Assembly: GCA_017307755.1 (NCBI GenBank)
Contig: JAFKGQ010000008.1
Span: forward strand, 310,001 to 374,000
Reading direction: 5' to 3'
From: Chitinophagaceae bacterium
GTDB taxonomy: Bacteria; Bacteroidota; Bacteroidia; Chitinophagales; Chitinophagaceae
DNA: 64,000 bases
Both the position numbers and the translations under genes were made by a program. Of the stretch, positions 56,870 through 64,000 are shown one piece after another. The stretch's first letter is position 1; each line of letters opens with the position of its first letter. The notes under the pieces are model-generated. The model did not search any database. It saw only the letters and a list, made by a program, of their open reading frames with translations, and was not told where the DNA came from.

Positions 56870-58489
56870 ATGAAAATTTTCCGGCTGGTATTTATTTCTT
56901 TTTTTATCGTTCAAAGCTCTTTTGGACAGACATGGCAGGACACGCTCGCGCTTATCAATAAGGCATTTAGCCATTATCATCCCCAAGATCCGGGATGCCA
57001 AGTGTCCGTATCCAGGAATGACCAACAGATATTCTCCAAAGCATGGGGTATGGCTGATTTGGAACGCAAAGCCCCCCTTACCGCCTACTCGGTCCTTGAA
57101 GCGGGCTCCGTATCAAAACAGTTTACGGCGGCTGCTATTCTTTTATTGGAACAACAGGGAAAACTTTCATTGGATGATGATGTTAGAAAATATGTCCCCG
57201 AGCTACCCGGCTATGGAGATCCCATCAGACTACGCCAGATGCTTCATCACACCAGCGGACTAAGGGATTGGGGGGTTATTGCGGCGCTGACGGGGTGGCC
57301 GCGCAGCAAAAAATTTTATACCAATGAAGACGCCCTGGAAATTATCGCCCGCCAAAAACACCTGAACAACAGACCTGGTGACGAATTCCTTTACAGCAAT
57401 TCAAACTATAATCTTTTTGCCATCATCGTACAGCGGGTGAGTGGTTTATCGCTCGCAGAATTTACCCGGCAATATATATTTGTCCCCGCCGGAATGACAC
57501 ATACACAATGGAGGGACGATCCAAACCGCCTGGTCCCCCATCGAGCCATTGCCTATTTAAAAAAAGGCGATAGTTATCAGACAGATATGCCAAATGAATA
57601 CGTCTATGGGAATGGCGGTCTGCTGACAACGACCGAAGACTTATTAAAATGGAGTAATTTTTATCAGCAAGGTAAGTTGGGAGGCCCTTCGTTATTATCC
57701 AAACAGATGCTGGTCGAGCCGTTGAACAACGGGGAAATAAATCGCTATGCCGCCGGATTATTCATCAGACAGGTGATGGGCTGGAACAATATCAATCATG
57801 TTGGAGCAACGGCATCTTACCGAGCCTTTCTGGAAACATTCCCGGAATTACATCTCTCGATCGCTATCCTGAGTAACACTTCCGAATTTGATATAATGGA
57901 GATAGCAGGTTCGATCAGAAAAATATTTGTTACGGACAGAACAGAAAAGAAGAAAAAAAGTGACGCCGGTATGGACCTACCCGTTGATAAATTAAATAAT
58001 CTCGCAGGCTTGTATAAAAATGAAAGAGATGGCTCCACTTTTCAATTATCCGTAAAAAATAAAACCCTGGTGCTTGATAATGAAATGCCACTGATAACAG
58101 TTTCCGGGAATATATTCAGATCCGATGACTTTCTCTTCGACATCAGGGGTACGACAGGATCGTATATACCCTTTCTTCCAAGAGATACGATCCCCTTTGT
58201 AAAAGTCACCCCCGTCACCCCGTCACCAGGGGACCTTGCCGTTTATGAAGGGAAATACTTCTCGGAAGAAGTGGGTTCCGTCATAACAATTGAACAAAAA
58301 GATGGGAAATTGATCGTCCGTCTTAAGGCAAATGACACCTATCCTTTGATACCTACGTATGCGGATGCATTTAAGATCCCCGGCCTGGATGGCGATCTGC
58401 AATTCACCAGGAGCCCTGAAAAAAGGGTTGTTATGATGAAGATAAGCGTTCCAAGGGCGAGGAATGTCGAATTTAAAAAGTCGGAATAA
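56870..58489 (+). CDS. Exported serine hydrolase (class C beta-lactamase-like)
   Basis: This 539-residue protein has a signal peptide (FISFFIVQSSFGQ). The catalytic SxxK is SVSK at 80-83, the Tyr motif is YSN in EFLYSNSNYN, and the third motif region reads NHVGATASYR, where the usual HxG is HVG. A C-terminal beta domain (about 390-535) contains two similar units beginning LAGLYKNERDGSTFQL and LAVYEGKYFSEEVGSV. It is a peptidase or esterase of the D-aminopeptidase type rather than a true beta-lactamase. It begins 11 bp after the DUF1801 gene. Confidence 0.88.
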   Translation: MKIFRLVFISFFIVQSSFGQTWQDTLALINKAFSHYHPQDPGCQVSVSRNDQQIFSKAWGMADLERKAPLTAYSVLEAGSVSKQFTAAAILLLEQQGKLSLDDDVRKYVPELPGYGDPIRLRQMLHHTSGLRDWGVIAALTGWPRSKKFYTNEDALEIIARQKHLNNRPGDEFLYSNSNYNLFAIIVQRVSGLSLAEFTRQYIFVPAGMTHTQWRDDPNRLVPHRAIAYLKKGDSYQTDMPNEYVYGNGGLLTTTEDLLKWSNFYQQGKLGGPSLLSKQMLVEPLNNGEINRYAAGLFIRQVMGWNNINHVGATASYRAFLETFPELHLSIAILSNTSEFDIMEIAGSIRKIFVTDRTEKKKKSDAGMDLPVDKLNNLAGLYKNERDGSTFQLSVKNKTLVLDNEMPLITVSGNIFRSDDFLFDIRGTTGSYIPFLPRDTIPFVKVTPVTPSPGDLAVYEGKYFSEEVGSVITIEQKDGKLIVRLKANDTYPLIPTYADAFKIPGLDGDLQFTRSPEKRVVMMKISVPRARNVEFKKSE

Positions 58490-58490
58490 C

Positions 58491-59027
58491 ATGAGCCTGA
58501 CAATAAAGACTTGCACCACCGGGGATATAAACGACCTCATTCAAATCGCGCAACAATCCTACCGGGAACATTACACCTATTTATGGCTGGATAATGGAGA
58601 AGGCTATATACAATCCAATTTCAATTTTGACAAATTCCAGGGTGAGTTGTCAGATCCCAATGCTGCTTTCTTCCTGATCCATGATGGACCAGCACCCGTT
58701 GGCCTGATCAAGCTAAATTTAAATAGCGCTACAGGGGTTTTTTCAGCAGATACGACGCTGGAGCTTGAACGCATCTACTTTATAAAAGAAGCATCAGGGA
58801 AAGGTCTGGGTAAGGAGGCAATAAATTTTGTTTTAAATTTTGCAAAACAAAGGGGCAAAAGCATAATTTGGCTTAAAGCAATGGACAGCAGCGCCGCGGT
58901 CGAATTTTATAAAAAACGGGGCTTTCAGATCACAGCTGAGACTGAACTTAACTATCCAAACCTCAGGGACGAGTTTAGAAAAATGTATGTGATGGTCTTG
59001 CATTTGTACGTACCTTCCCCCCTGTAA
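58491..59027 (+). CDS. GNAT-family N-acetyltransferase
   Basis: This 178-residue acetyltransferase has the acetyl-CoA loop in YFIKEASGKGLGKEAINFVLNFAKQ and the C-terminal strand-helix AVEFYKKRGFQI. The acceptor cannot be told. The ATG at 58491 lies just after the serine hydrolase stop; a longer frame from 58464 would overlap that gene. Its stop TAA overlaps the next ATG (TAATGG). Confidence 0.9.
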   Translation: MSLTIKTCTTGDINDLIQIAQQSYREHYTYLWLDNGEGYIQSNFNFDKFQGELSDPNAAFFLIHDGPAPVGLIKLNLNSATGVFSADTTLELERIYFIKEASGKGLGKEAINFVLNFAKQRGKSIIWLKAMDSSAAVEFYKKRGFQITAETELNYPNLRDEFRKMYVMVLHLYVPSPL

Positions 59028-62000
59028 TGGACCGCACATTTCTCCTTTGTGGTATACTGATCCTGGCTTTAGTGATATCCAGCCCTCCTATTTTTGGACA
59101 AAACAATCCCGGGATCAATACGGTGGAATATACGATCACCAAAAGACTGCTTTCCATTGAAGATGGACTGGCTTCCCATGAAGTATTTTGTGGTTTACAG
59201 GACAGGGCAGGCTTTATGTGGTTTGGCACGCGCAACGGGCTAAATCGTTATGATGGTAAAAACTGTCTGCTCTTTACCCGTCAGCGGAATAACCTGCAGG
59301 ATAATAAAGTCGTACAGCTTGCAAAAGATAACGCAGACCATCTGTTTATCGAATACGGCAGTACGGGTTTTCAGCTCACTACAAATGGAAAGGTGGATGT
59401 GATGAACGTAGTGACCCAGGAAGTTAAGACGCTTACGTCTGCATTCCCGAACATGCCTTTTAAAGAGCAGGATGTTTACTGGATATCAAATGACGGTAGT
59501 GACCAGATCAATTTTCTTACGGCCTATCCTTTCCGGCTTTGGAAATACTCATCCAAACAGGGGTTTAGACTGCGGTATCAGATCAATGACTGGAGCACGC
59601 AGGACTCCTTTCCATTTGTCGACCACCGTAGCACAGGCCCTTTGTGCTTTTTTGCAAAAGGAAAAGCGCTTGTAAAGTTATTCAATCGGTCGACACAATA
59701 CCTGATCTCGGATGACACAGTGATCGCATTTGCACAAAACGACGCGTTAAGGTCACTACCCATTGGCTTCAATAGCCAAAACGATCTTTTGATCACCTAT
59801 AACACGGCAGCCGAGAGTAACACCTTTAACATAGGGGTGGTAGCACATACAGGAAAGAGCCTGTTCCCCGCCGGGGCAGATCAGATCAATACGGACAGCG
59901 TAAAAGGGAAATACTGGTATCAGGTGATTTGTTCGACTGACGGAACATCCAGTATACTTGATATTGCCACTGACGGGCTTTACCTCCGGGATCAAAACGC
60001 TTTTCTGAAAATAGTTGCAAGGTCGGAGATAAAGTCTTTTGAAAATCTGTTCCTTTACCAGCTTTTCCCGGACAATTTTGGGAACCTTTGGCTTTGCAGC
60101 TCGCTGGGGGTTTTACAATTAAAGGTGGAAAAGAACCGTTTTTCACAATACTTTACGAGCAAACAACAATCCGTCGAAGCCAATAGCCAGGCGCGGGGTA
60201 TATATGCCGATGGGGCGGGTAAAGTCGTTGCGAATATATGGATGCATATGTTCCTGGAGCAGGATGGTAAGATAAAAAGCGTAGCCGATAATGAAATAAA
60301 GTATGCCCTCGCCAGTCATCATTCCACATTATATTGTGGCGGCTACAATCTCTTTCAATATGATGAAAGAAAAAACCTGATCTCAAAATGCCCCGGCGGG
60401 CAAAGGAGCGAGATATGGTCATTGTTTTCCCTCAACGACAGCCTGCTCTTCCTGGGCAGGACAAATGGGATCTCGTTATTCAATTCCAATACAAAACGAT
60501 TCGACTCGCTTATCTATACATCCAAAAATATCCCTGAAGCAAAATTTGTGTACCGCTTCTTTAGAGACAAGACAGATACCATATGGGCGGTGGCGGAAAA
60601 TGGGTTGTATAGAATTACGGAGGACAAGGGAGGTCCGGCCGGCAACAGCCGCCGGTGGTCGCTCGACAAATACTCGTCGTCAGCCATCAGCCGTCTTATC
60701 CTGCTGGACGCTTTTGCCGATGCCGATGGCTTTTTTTGGCTGGCGACAAATGGGGAAGGGTTATATCGCTGGGACAGGAAAACGGATTCATTCCGGCAAT
60801 TCAATATTGCTGACGGGTTCCCTTCTGATGTTCTATATAGGATTGAGCCGGACGAGTATGACAATCTTTGGATAAGCTCAGATTATGGCCTGGTCCGGTT
60901 CAACAGAAAAACGTTCTCTATTAATACTTATACTACCGCAGATGGCATCTCTCACAACGAATTCAATAGAACTTCTTCTTTTAAAGGCCAGGGCGGTCAA
61001 CTATTTTTTGGGGGAATAGATGGCGTTAATGCTTTCAACCCAGCAGATTTCAGGACGGACTCCGCCTCCCTGAACGCGCCGTTAAGGGTTATTTCTTTTA
61101 GCCAGTTTGTTGGTTCCAAAAACCAGCTGGTCAATAAGACCAGCGAGCTATTGACCACTTCAAATATCGTGCTCGCGCCAAACGATCCGTTCTTTATACT
61201 TGAATTCCGGCTGCTGGACTTTGAAAAAGAGGAAGGACATCGTTATACCTACAAAATTGAAGGCGTAGATAAAGACTGGAATTATATCAACGAAAACTCC
61301 ATCAGGATCAGCGGTTTGCCCTATGGGAAATTTACGCTTCTCGTAAAGGCGCAAGATCGTGAAGGCGCCTGGAGCAGTAGTGCGTTAAAAGTCCATTTAC
61401 TTGTCTTAAAACCATTCTATCTTGAGTGGTGGTTCCTTGCTTTAGCCGCCTTGCTATTCGTAGTGGCCGTCTATTGTGTTATAAAACTCAGAACAAAACA
61501 ATTGGCTTCGGATAAAGGCAAGTTGGAACTGACGGTGAATGAAAGGACAATGCAGCTAAAAAAGTCATTGTCGGAGCAAGCGGAGCTGCTCTCCGAAAAA
61601 GATGTGCTGATCAAAGAAATCCATCATCGTGTAAAAAATAATTTACAGGTGATTTCCGGGCTGCTGGAATTACAAGCAAAAAATCTGGATGACGAGACGG
61701 CAAAGGAAGCATTAAGAGAAGGGCGCAGCCGGGTAAGAAGTATCGCATTGATACACCAGAACCTTTACCAGTTCGAAGACCTGAGTAGTATTGAATTAAA
61801 ACGTTTTGTAAACGACCTTTGCAGACAGGTGGAAGGCGTATATAAAAAGAAAGAAGGAATTGTGATGGATATCGAGGTGCCTGTTCTGTACCTGGATATT
61901 GACACAGCGGTTCCCCTTGGTCTGATCATGAACGAGCTGCTATCCAATTCTTTCAAGTATGCGTTTAATGACGGCGTCACGGGAGAGATAACCCTAAAAA

Positions 62001-62218
62001 TACATCCCGTGACAGAAGGGAGATACGAATTGATCTATTCCGACAATGGCCCGGGTTTACCTGCAAACTTTGATCTAAGCCGTGCTGCTACATTAGGTAT
62101 ACAATTGATCACCGACCTGAGCAGACAAATTGGAGGTAATATAATGTATCAATATAGGGACGGTGCGTCATTTGTCATTAAATTTACCGACCGTAACTTG
62201 CGTAAAAACCAGGACTAA
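59027..62218 (+). CDS. Two-component sensor kinase with periplasmic propeller domains
   Basis: This 1063-residue protein has a signal peptide, Reg_prop-type beta-propeller repeats (for example LASHEVFCGLQDRAGFMWFGTRNGLNRYDG and GFPSDVLYRIEPDEYDNLWISSDYGLVRFN), a Y_Y_Y domain (FRLLDFEKEEGHRYTYKIEG), and a membrane helix (WWFLALAALLFVVAVYCVI, about residues 800-820). A cytoplasmic HisKA_2 kinase follows, with phospho-acceptor His866/867 in IKEIHHRVKNNLQVISGLLELQ and a HATPase domain (LIMNELLSNSFKYAF). It lacks a receiver and AraC domain, so it is not a one-protein hybrid. It overlaps the GNAT gene by 1 bp. Confidence 0.92.
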   Translation: MDRTFLLCGILILALVISSPPIFGQNNPGINTVEYTITKRLLSIEDGLASHEVFCGLQDRAGFMWFGTRNGLNRYDGKNCLLFTRQRNNLQDNKVVQLAKDNADHLFIEYGSTGFQLTTNGKVDVMNVVTQEVKTLTSAFPNMPFKEQDVYWISNDGSDQINFLTAYPFRLWKYSSKQGFRLRYQINDWSTQDSFPFVDHRSTGPLCFFAKGKALVKLFNRSTQYLISDDTVIAFAQNDALRSLPIGFNSQNDLLITYNTAAESNTFNIGVVAHTGKSLFPAGADQINTDSVKGKYWYQVICSTDGTSSILDIATDGLYLRDQNAFLKIVARSEIKSFENLFLYQLFPDNFGNLWLCSSLGVLQLKVEKNRFSQYFTSKQQSVEANSQARGIYADGAGKVVANIWMHMFLEQDGKIKSVADNEIKYALASHHSTLYCGGYNLFQYDERKNLISKCPGGQRSEIWSLFSLNDSLLFLGRTNGISLFNSNTKRFDSLIYTSKNIPEAKFVYRFFRDKTDTIWAVAENGLYRITEDKGGPAGNSRRWSLDKYSSSAISRLILLDAFADADGFFWLATNGEGLYRWDRKTDSFRQFNIADGFPSDVLYRIEPDEYDNLWISSDYGLVRFNRKTFSINTYTTADGISHNEFNRTSSFKGQGGQLFFGGIDGVNAFNPADFRTDSASLNAPLRVISFSQFVGSKNQLVNKTSELLTTSNIVLAPNDPFFILEFRLLDFEKEEGHRYTYKIEGVDKDWNYINENSIRISGLPYGKFTLLVKAQDREGAWSSSALKVHLLVLKPFYLEWWFLALAALLFVVAVYCVIKLRTKQLASDKGKLELTVNERTMQLKKSLSEQAELLSEKDVLIKEIHHRVKNNLQVISGLLELQAKNLDDETAKEALREGRSRVRSIALIHQNLYQFEDLSSIELKRFVNDLCRQVEGVYKKKEGIVMDIEVPVLYLDIDTAVPLGLIMNELLSNSFKYAFNDGVTGEITLKIHPVTEGRYELIYSDNGPGLPANFDLSRAATLGIQLITDLSRQIGGNIMYQYRDGASFVIKFTDRNLRKNQD

Positions 62219-62223
62219 AGATC

Positions 62224-62964
62224 ATGAGTGTTCTAAAAATAGGGGTTGTGGAGGATGAGCTGATAATCGCCAGGACCATTCTGAGTACCCTGGATGAGTT
62301 GGGCTATGCTCATTGCGGGCCGGCTATCAACTATACAGAGGCAATGGAAATGCTTGATAAAAACAAGCCCGACCTGCTGTTGCTGGACATCCAGCTGTCC
62401 GGAAAAAAGGACGGAATAGACATTGCGGAAAAGTTGAATGGATCATACCATCTGCCGTTCATTTTTCTCACTGCCAACAGCGATGGAGAGACGATTGACC
62501 GTGCTAAAAAAGTAAAACCTCATGCTTATATCGTAAAACCTTTTACCAAAGAAGAATTGTTTGCAGCTATTGAAATTGCATTCAGCAATTTTACTGGAAG
62601 CCGCGACCCCGCAAAACCTTACCGGGCCGGCCCTGACCGTGAAAAAGAGTATATGTTCGTAAGGGACGGGTATGTTTTCAGAAAGATATCTTTTAGCGAA
62701 TTGACCTATCTGGAGAGTGACGCTAATTATGTCACGCTGCATCTTCTGTCCCAAAAAAAGATAATGGTGAGATCCACGCTCAATGATTTTATAGCGCAGC
62801 TGGATCTAAGGACATTCATCCGGGTCCATCGCAGTTATTCCGTCAACATCCATCATATAGAAGATGTTTCCCCAACAGAAGTTTCTGTGGGTGGAGTCAG
62901 GATCCCCATTGGGAAGTCCTATAGAGATGACCTTCTCAAAGCCTTGGGGATAAGTGAGATATAG
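62224..62964 (+). CDS. LytTR-family response regulator
   Basis: This 246-residue regulator has a receiver with phospho-Asp55 (LLLLDIQLSGKKDGI) and Lys in AYIVKPF, then a LytTR DNA-binding domain (LTYLESDANYVTLHLLSQKKIMVRSTLNDFIAQLDLRTFIRVHRSYSVNIHHI). It starts 5 bp after the kinase gene, so they form a pair. Its target genes are not obvious here. Confidence 0.93.
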   Translation: MSVLKIGVVEDELIIARTILSTLDELGYAHCGPAINYTEAMEMLDKNKPDLLLLDIQLSGKKDGIDIAEKLNGSYHLPFIFLTANSDGETIDRAKKVKPHAYIVKPFTKEELFAAIEIAFSNFTGSRDPAKPYRAGPDREKEYMFVRDGYVFRKISFSELTYLESDANYVTLHLLSQKKIMVRSTLNDFIAQLDLRTFIRVHRSYSVNIHHIEDVSPTEVSVGGVRIPIGKSYRDDLLKALGISEI

Positions 62965-63074
62965 CCGAACTTTCATTCACTTCGTCACAAAGTTCCCCTC
63001 ATTCGTCCCTGGCCAGACGGATTGATCCCTTTTATTTTACCACTTTTCCGGGCAGGTCCATTTTTGTTCCTGAT

Positions 63075-63269
63075 ATGGCATTGCTGGATTTAGACAAGAT
63101 CATCATCAAACGCACTGTTACGGGGATACGTTGCTTATCCTGCGGCGGGAACCTACAGGCAAAAAAAAGATCCATCATCTGTCATCTGGTGAAAATAGTT
63201 TCTTTCGGATTGCTGAAACCGCAGAAATACGAATGTGAGATTTGTAAAAAGAAACATTTCTTATTATAA
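63075..63269 (+). CDS. Small zinc-ribbon-like protein
   Basis: This 64-residue basic protein has CLSC (Cys20, Cys23) and CEIC (Cys54, Cys57), a four-Cys zinc-ribbon pattern, plus Cys36. The middle is hydrophobic (SIICHLVKIVSFGLL). No named family is recognised. It lies 44 bp before the peroxiredoxin start. Confidence 0.5.
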   Translation: MALLDLDKIIIKRTVTGIRCLSCGGNLQAKKRSIICHLVKIVSFGLLKPQKYECEICKKKHFLL

Positions 63270-63312
63270 ATTAAATGATCCATCATCATTTTACACCCCA
63301 AAAACACACTTT

Positions 63313-63975
63313 ATGAGCATCAGATTAGGCGACATCGCACCGAACTTTCAGGCGGAGACAACACAAGGGACTATCAATTTTCACGATTGGATAGGCGACG
63401 GATGGGCAATACTTTTTTCTCATCCAAAAGATTTTACGCCGGTATGCACAACCGAGCTTGGTTACATGGCCAAACTGGCGCCTGAGTTCCAGAAAAGGAA
63501 CTGTAAAGTCATTGGCCTTAGCGTGGACCCTGTAGAGAGTCATTTAAAATGGGAAAAAGACATTGAAGAAACCCAGGGTTATCCCGTAAATTATCCAATG
63601 ATCGGAGACTCCACGCTCGCCGTTGCAAAATTGTATGATATGTTGCCCGCGGAAGAGCCCGGTACCTCAGAGGGAAGGACAGCCGCTACCAATCATACAG
63701 TCCGCTCAGTATTTGTGGTCGGTCCCGACAAAAAAGTAAAGCTGCACCTTACCTACCCCATGACAACCGGCCGGAACTTTAATGAGATACTTCGCGTGCT
63801 TGATTCCATGCAGCTGACCGCGGCGCATAAAGTAGCTACCCCGGTGAATTGGAACAATGGGGATGATGTAATAATTGTTCCCGCGGTGTCAGATGCGGAG
63901 GCAAAGGAAAAATACCCGGCCGGTTGGAAAACCGTCAAGCCCTATCTGCGTCTTGTCGCCCAGCCAACTAATTGA
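63313..63975 (+). CDS. 1-Cys (Prx6-type) peroxiredoxin
   Basis: This 220-residue thiol peroxidase has the peroxidatic Cys in HPKDFTPVCTTELGYMAKL, the Prx6-type block NFHDWIGDGWAILFSHPKDF and the long C-terminal domain of the group (WNNGDDVIIVPAVSDAEAKEKYPAGWKTVKPYLRLV). It reduces H2O2 and organic peroxides using a thiol donor. The ATG at 63313 (MSIRLGDIAPNF) is the conserved start; the frame is open to 63235 but overlaps the previous gene. Confidence 0.93.
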   Translation: MSIRLGDIAPNFQAETTQGTINFHDWIGDGWAILFSHPKDFTPVCTTELGYMAKLAPEFQKRNCKVIGLSVDPVESHLKWEKDIEETQGYPVNYPMIGDSTLAVAKLYDMLPAEEPGTSEGRTAATNHTVRSVFVVGPDKKVKLHLTYPMTTGRNFNEILRVLDSMQLTAAHKVATPVNWNNGDDVIIVPAVSDAEAKEKYPAGWKTVKPYLRLVAQPTN

Positions 63976-64000
63976 TCAAAATACTACCTGGTCCGTAAGC

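Noticed and set aside
62970..63020. CATTC-type repeats after the LytTR regulator gene as a LytTR binding site
   Set aside because: Two CATTC copies 26 bp apart with poor flanking match; too weak to claim as a site.
1..64000. CRISPR arrays, tRNA/rRNA genes, insertion sequences or prophage
   Set aside because: I saw no regularly spaced repeats, no transposase, integrase or phage proteins, and no tRNA-like cloverleaf in the intergenic regions I inspected.

Overview
The window reads as a chromosomal segment of a Bacteroidota bacterium, most likely of the Chitinophagaceae type. This is an inference from gene content, not a database match. The support is two SusC/SusD nutrient-uptake pairs, an ECF sigma/FecR anti-sigma pair, many orphan two-component systems, lipoproteins with a Cys-containing lipobox, and Bacteroidota promoter boxes (TAnnTTTG) that sit about 15-25 nt before many start codons. 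I saw no rRNA, tRNA, insertion sequence, prophage or CRISPR array, and no gene-free stretch longer than 300 bases.

Layout. 0-0.5 kb: the 3' end of a YcaQ-type DNA glycosylase gene. 0.6-8.8 kb: a DUF2891 protein, then ECF sigma, FecR, SusC and SusD, all rightward, closed by a strong terminator. 8.8-12.4 kb: a leftward cluster of lipoprotein, sigma factor, membrane anti-sigma-like protein and serine hydrolase. 12.6-18.5 kb: two lipoproteins and a BlaI/BlaR1-type pair followed by a secreted GH2-like protein. 18.7-24.7 kb: an Lrp regulator, small conserved proteins, an FtsX-type permease and an AT-richer HigBA toxin-antitoxin pair. 24.9-32.0 kb: a leftward SusC-SusD-AraC-MFS efflux series.

32.2-38.0 kb is a magnesium-homeostasis locus: a 35-residue membrane peptide, an MgtA P-type ATPase, a response regulator, a histidine kinase and MgtC. 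The peptide/mgtA unit and mgtC are both preceded by the same four-box operator (TCTAAT-type boxes at exact 11-bp intervals), which ends exactly 28 bp before a -7 promoter box. This is the clearest unexplained regulatory structure in the window, and it predicts a self-contained PhoPQ-like Mg regulon.

38.0-44.2 kb holds a DyP peroxidase and a tightly packed seven-gene leftward operon: papain-fold cysteine peptidase, two proteins of unknown family, two NarL-type response regulators, a multi-pass membrane protein and a histidine kinase with no sensor domain. I cannot match this combination to a named system, and it is the best candidate for an undescribed signalling or processing module.

44.3-64 kb is a mixed accessory region: an ABC exporter pair, a nitronate monooxygenase behind a CRP-like site, GlxA/AraC/Crp/ArsR regulators, DoxX proteins, a 627-residue protein with a VIQRM motif typical of contractile-injection-system effectors, and an operon-like series of ArsR, SRPBCC, DUF1801, serine hydrolase, GNAT, propeller-type hybrid sensor kinase and LytTR regulator. 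The window ends with a zinc-ribbon protein and a 1-Cys peroxiredoxin. Several genes lack a normal start codon (CTG for the sigma factor at 11.5 kb, ATA for the TPR lipoprotein at 13.2 kb), and these deserve checking.
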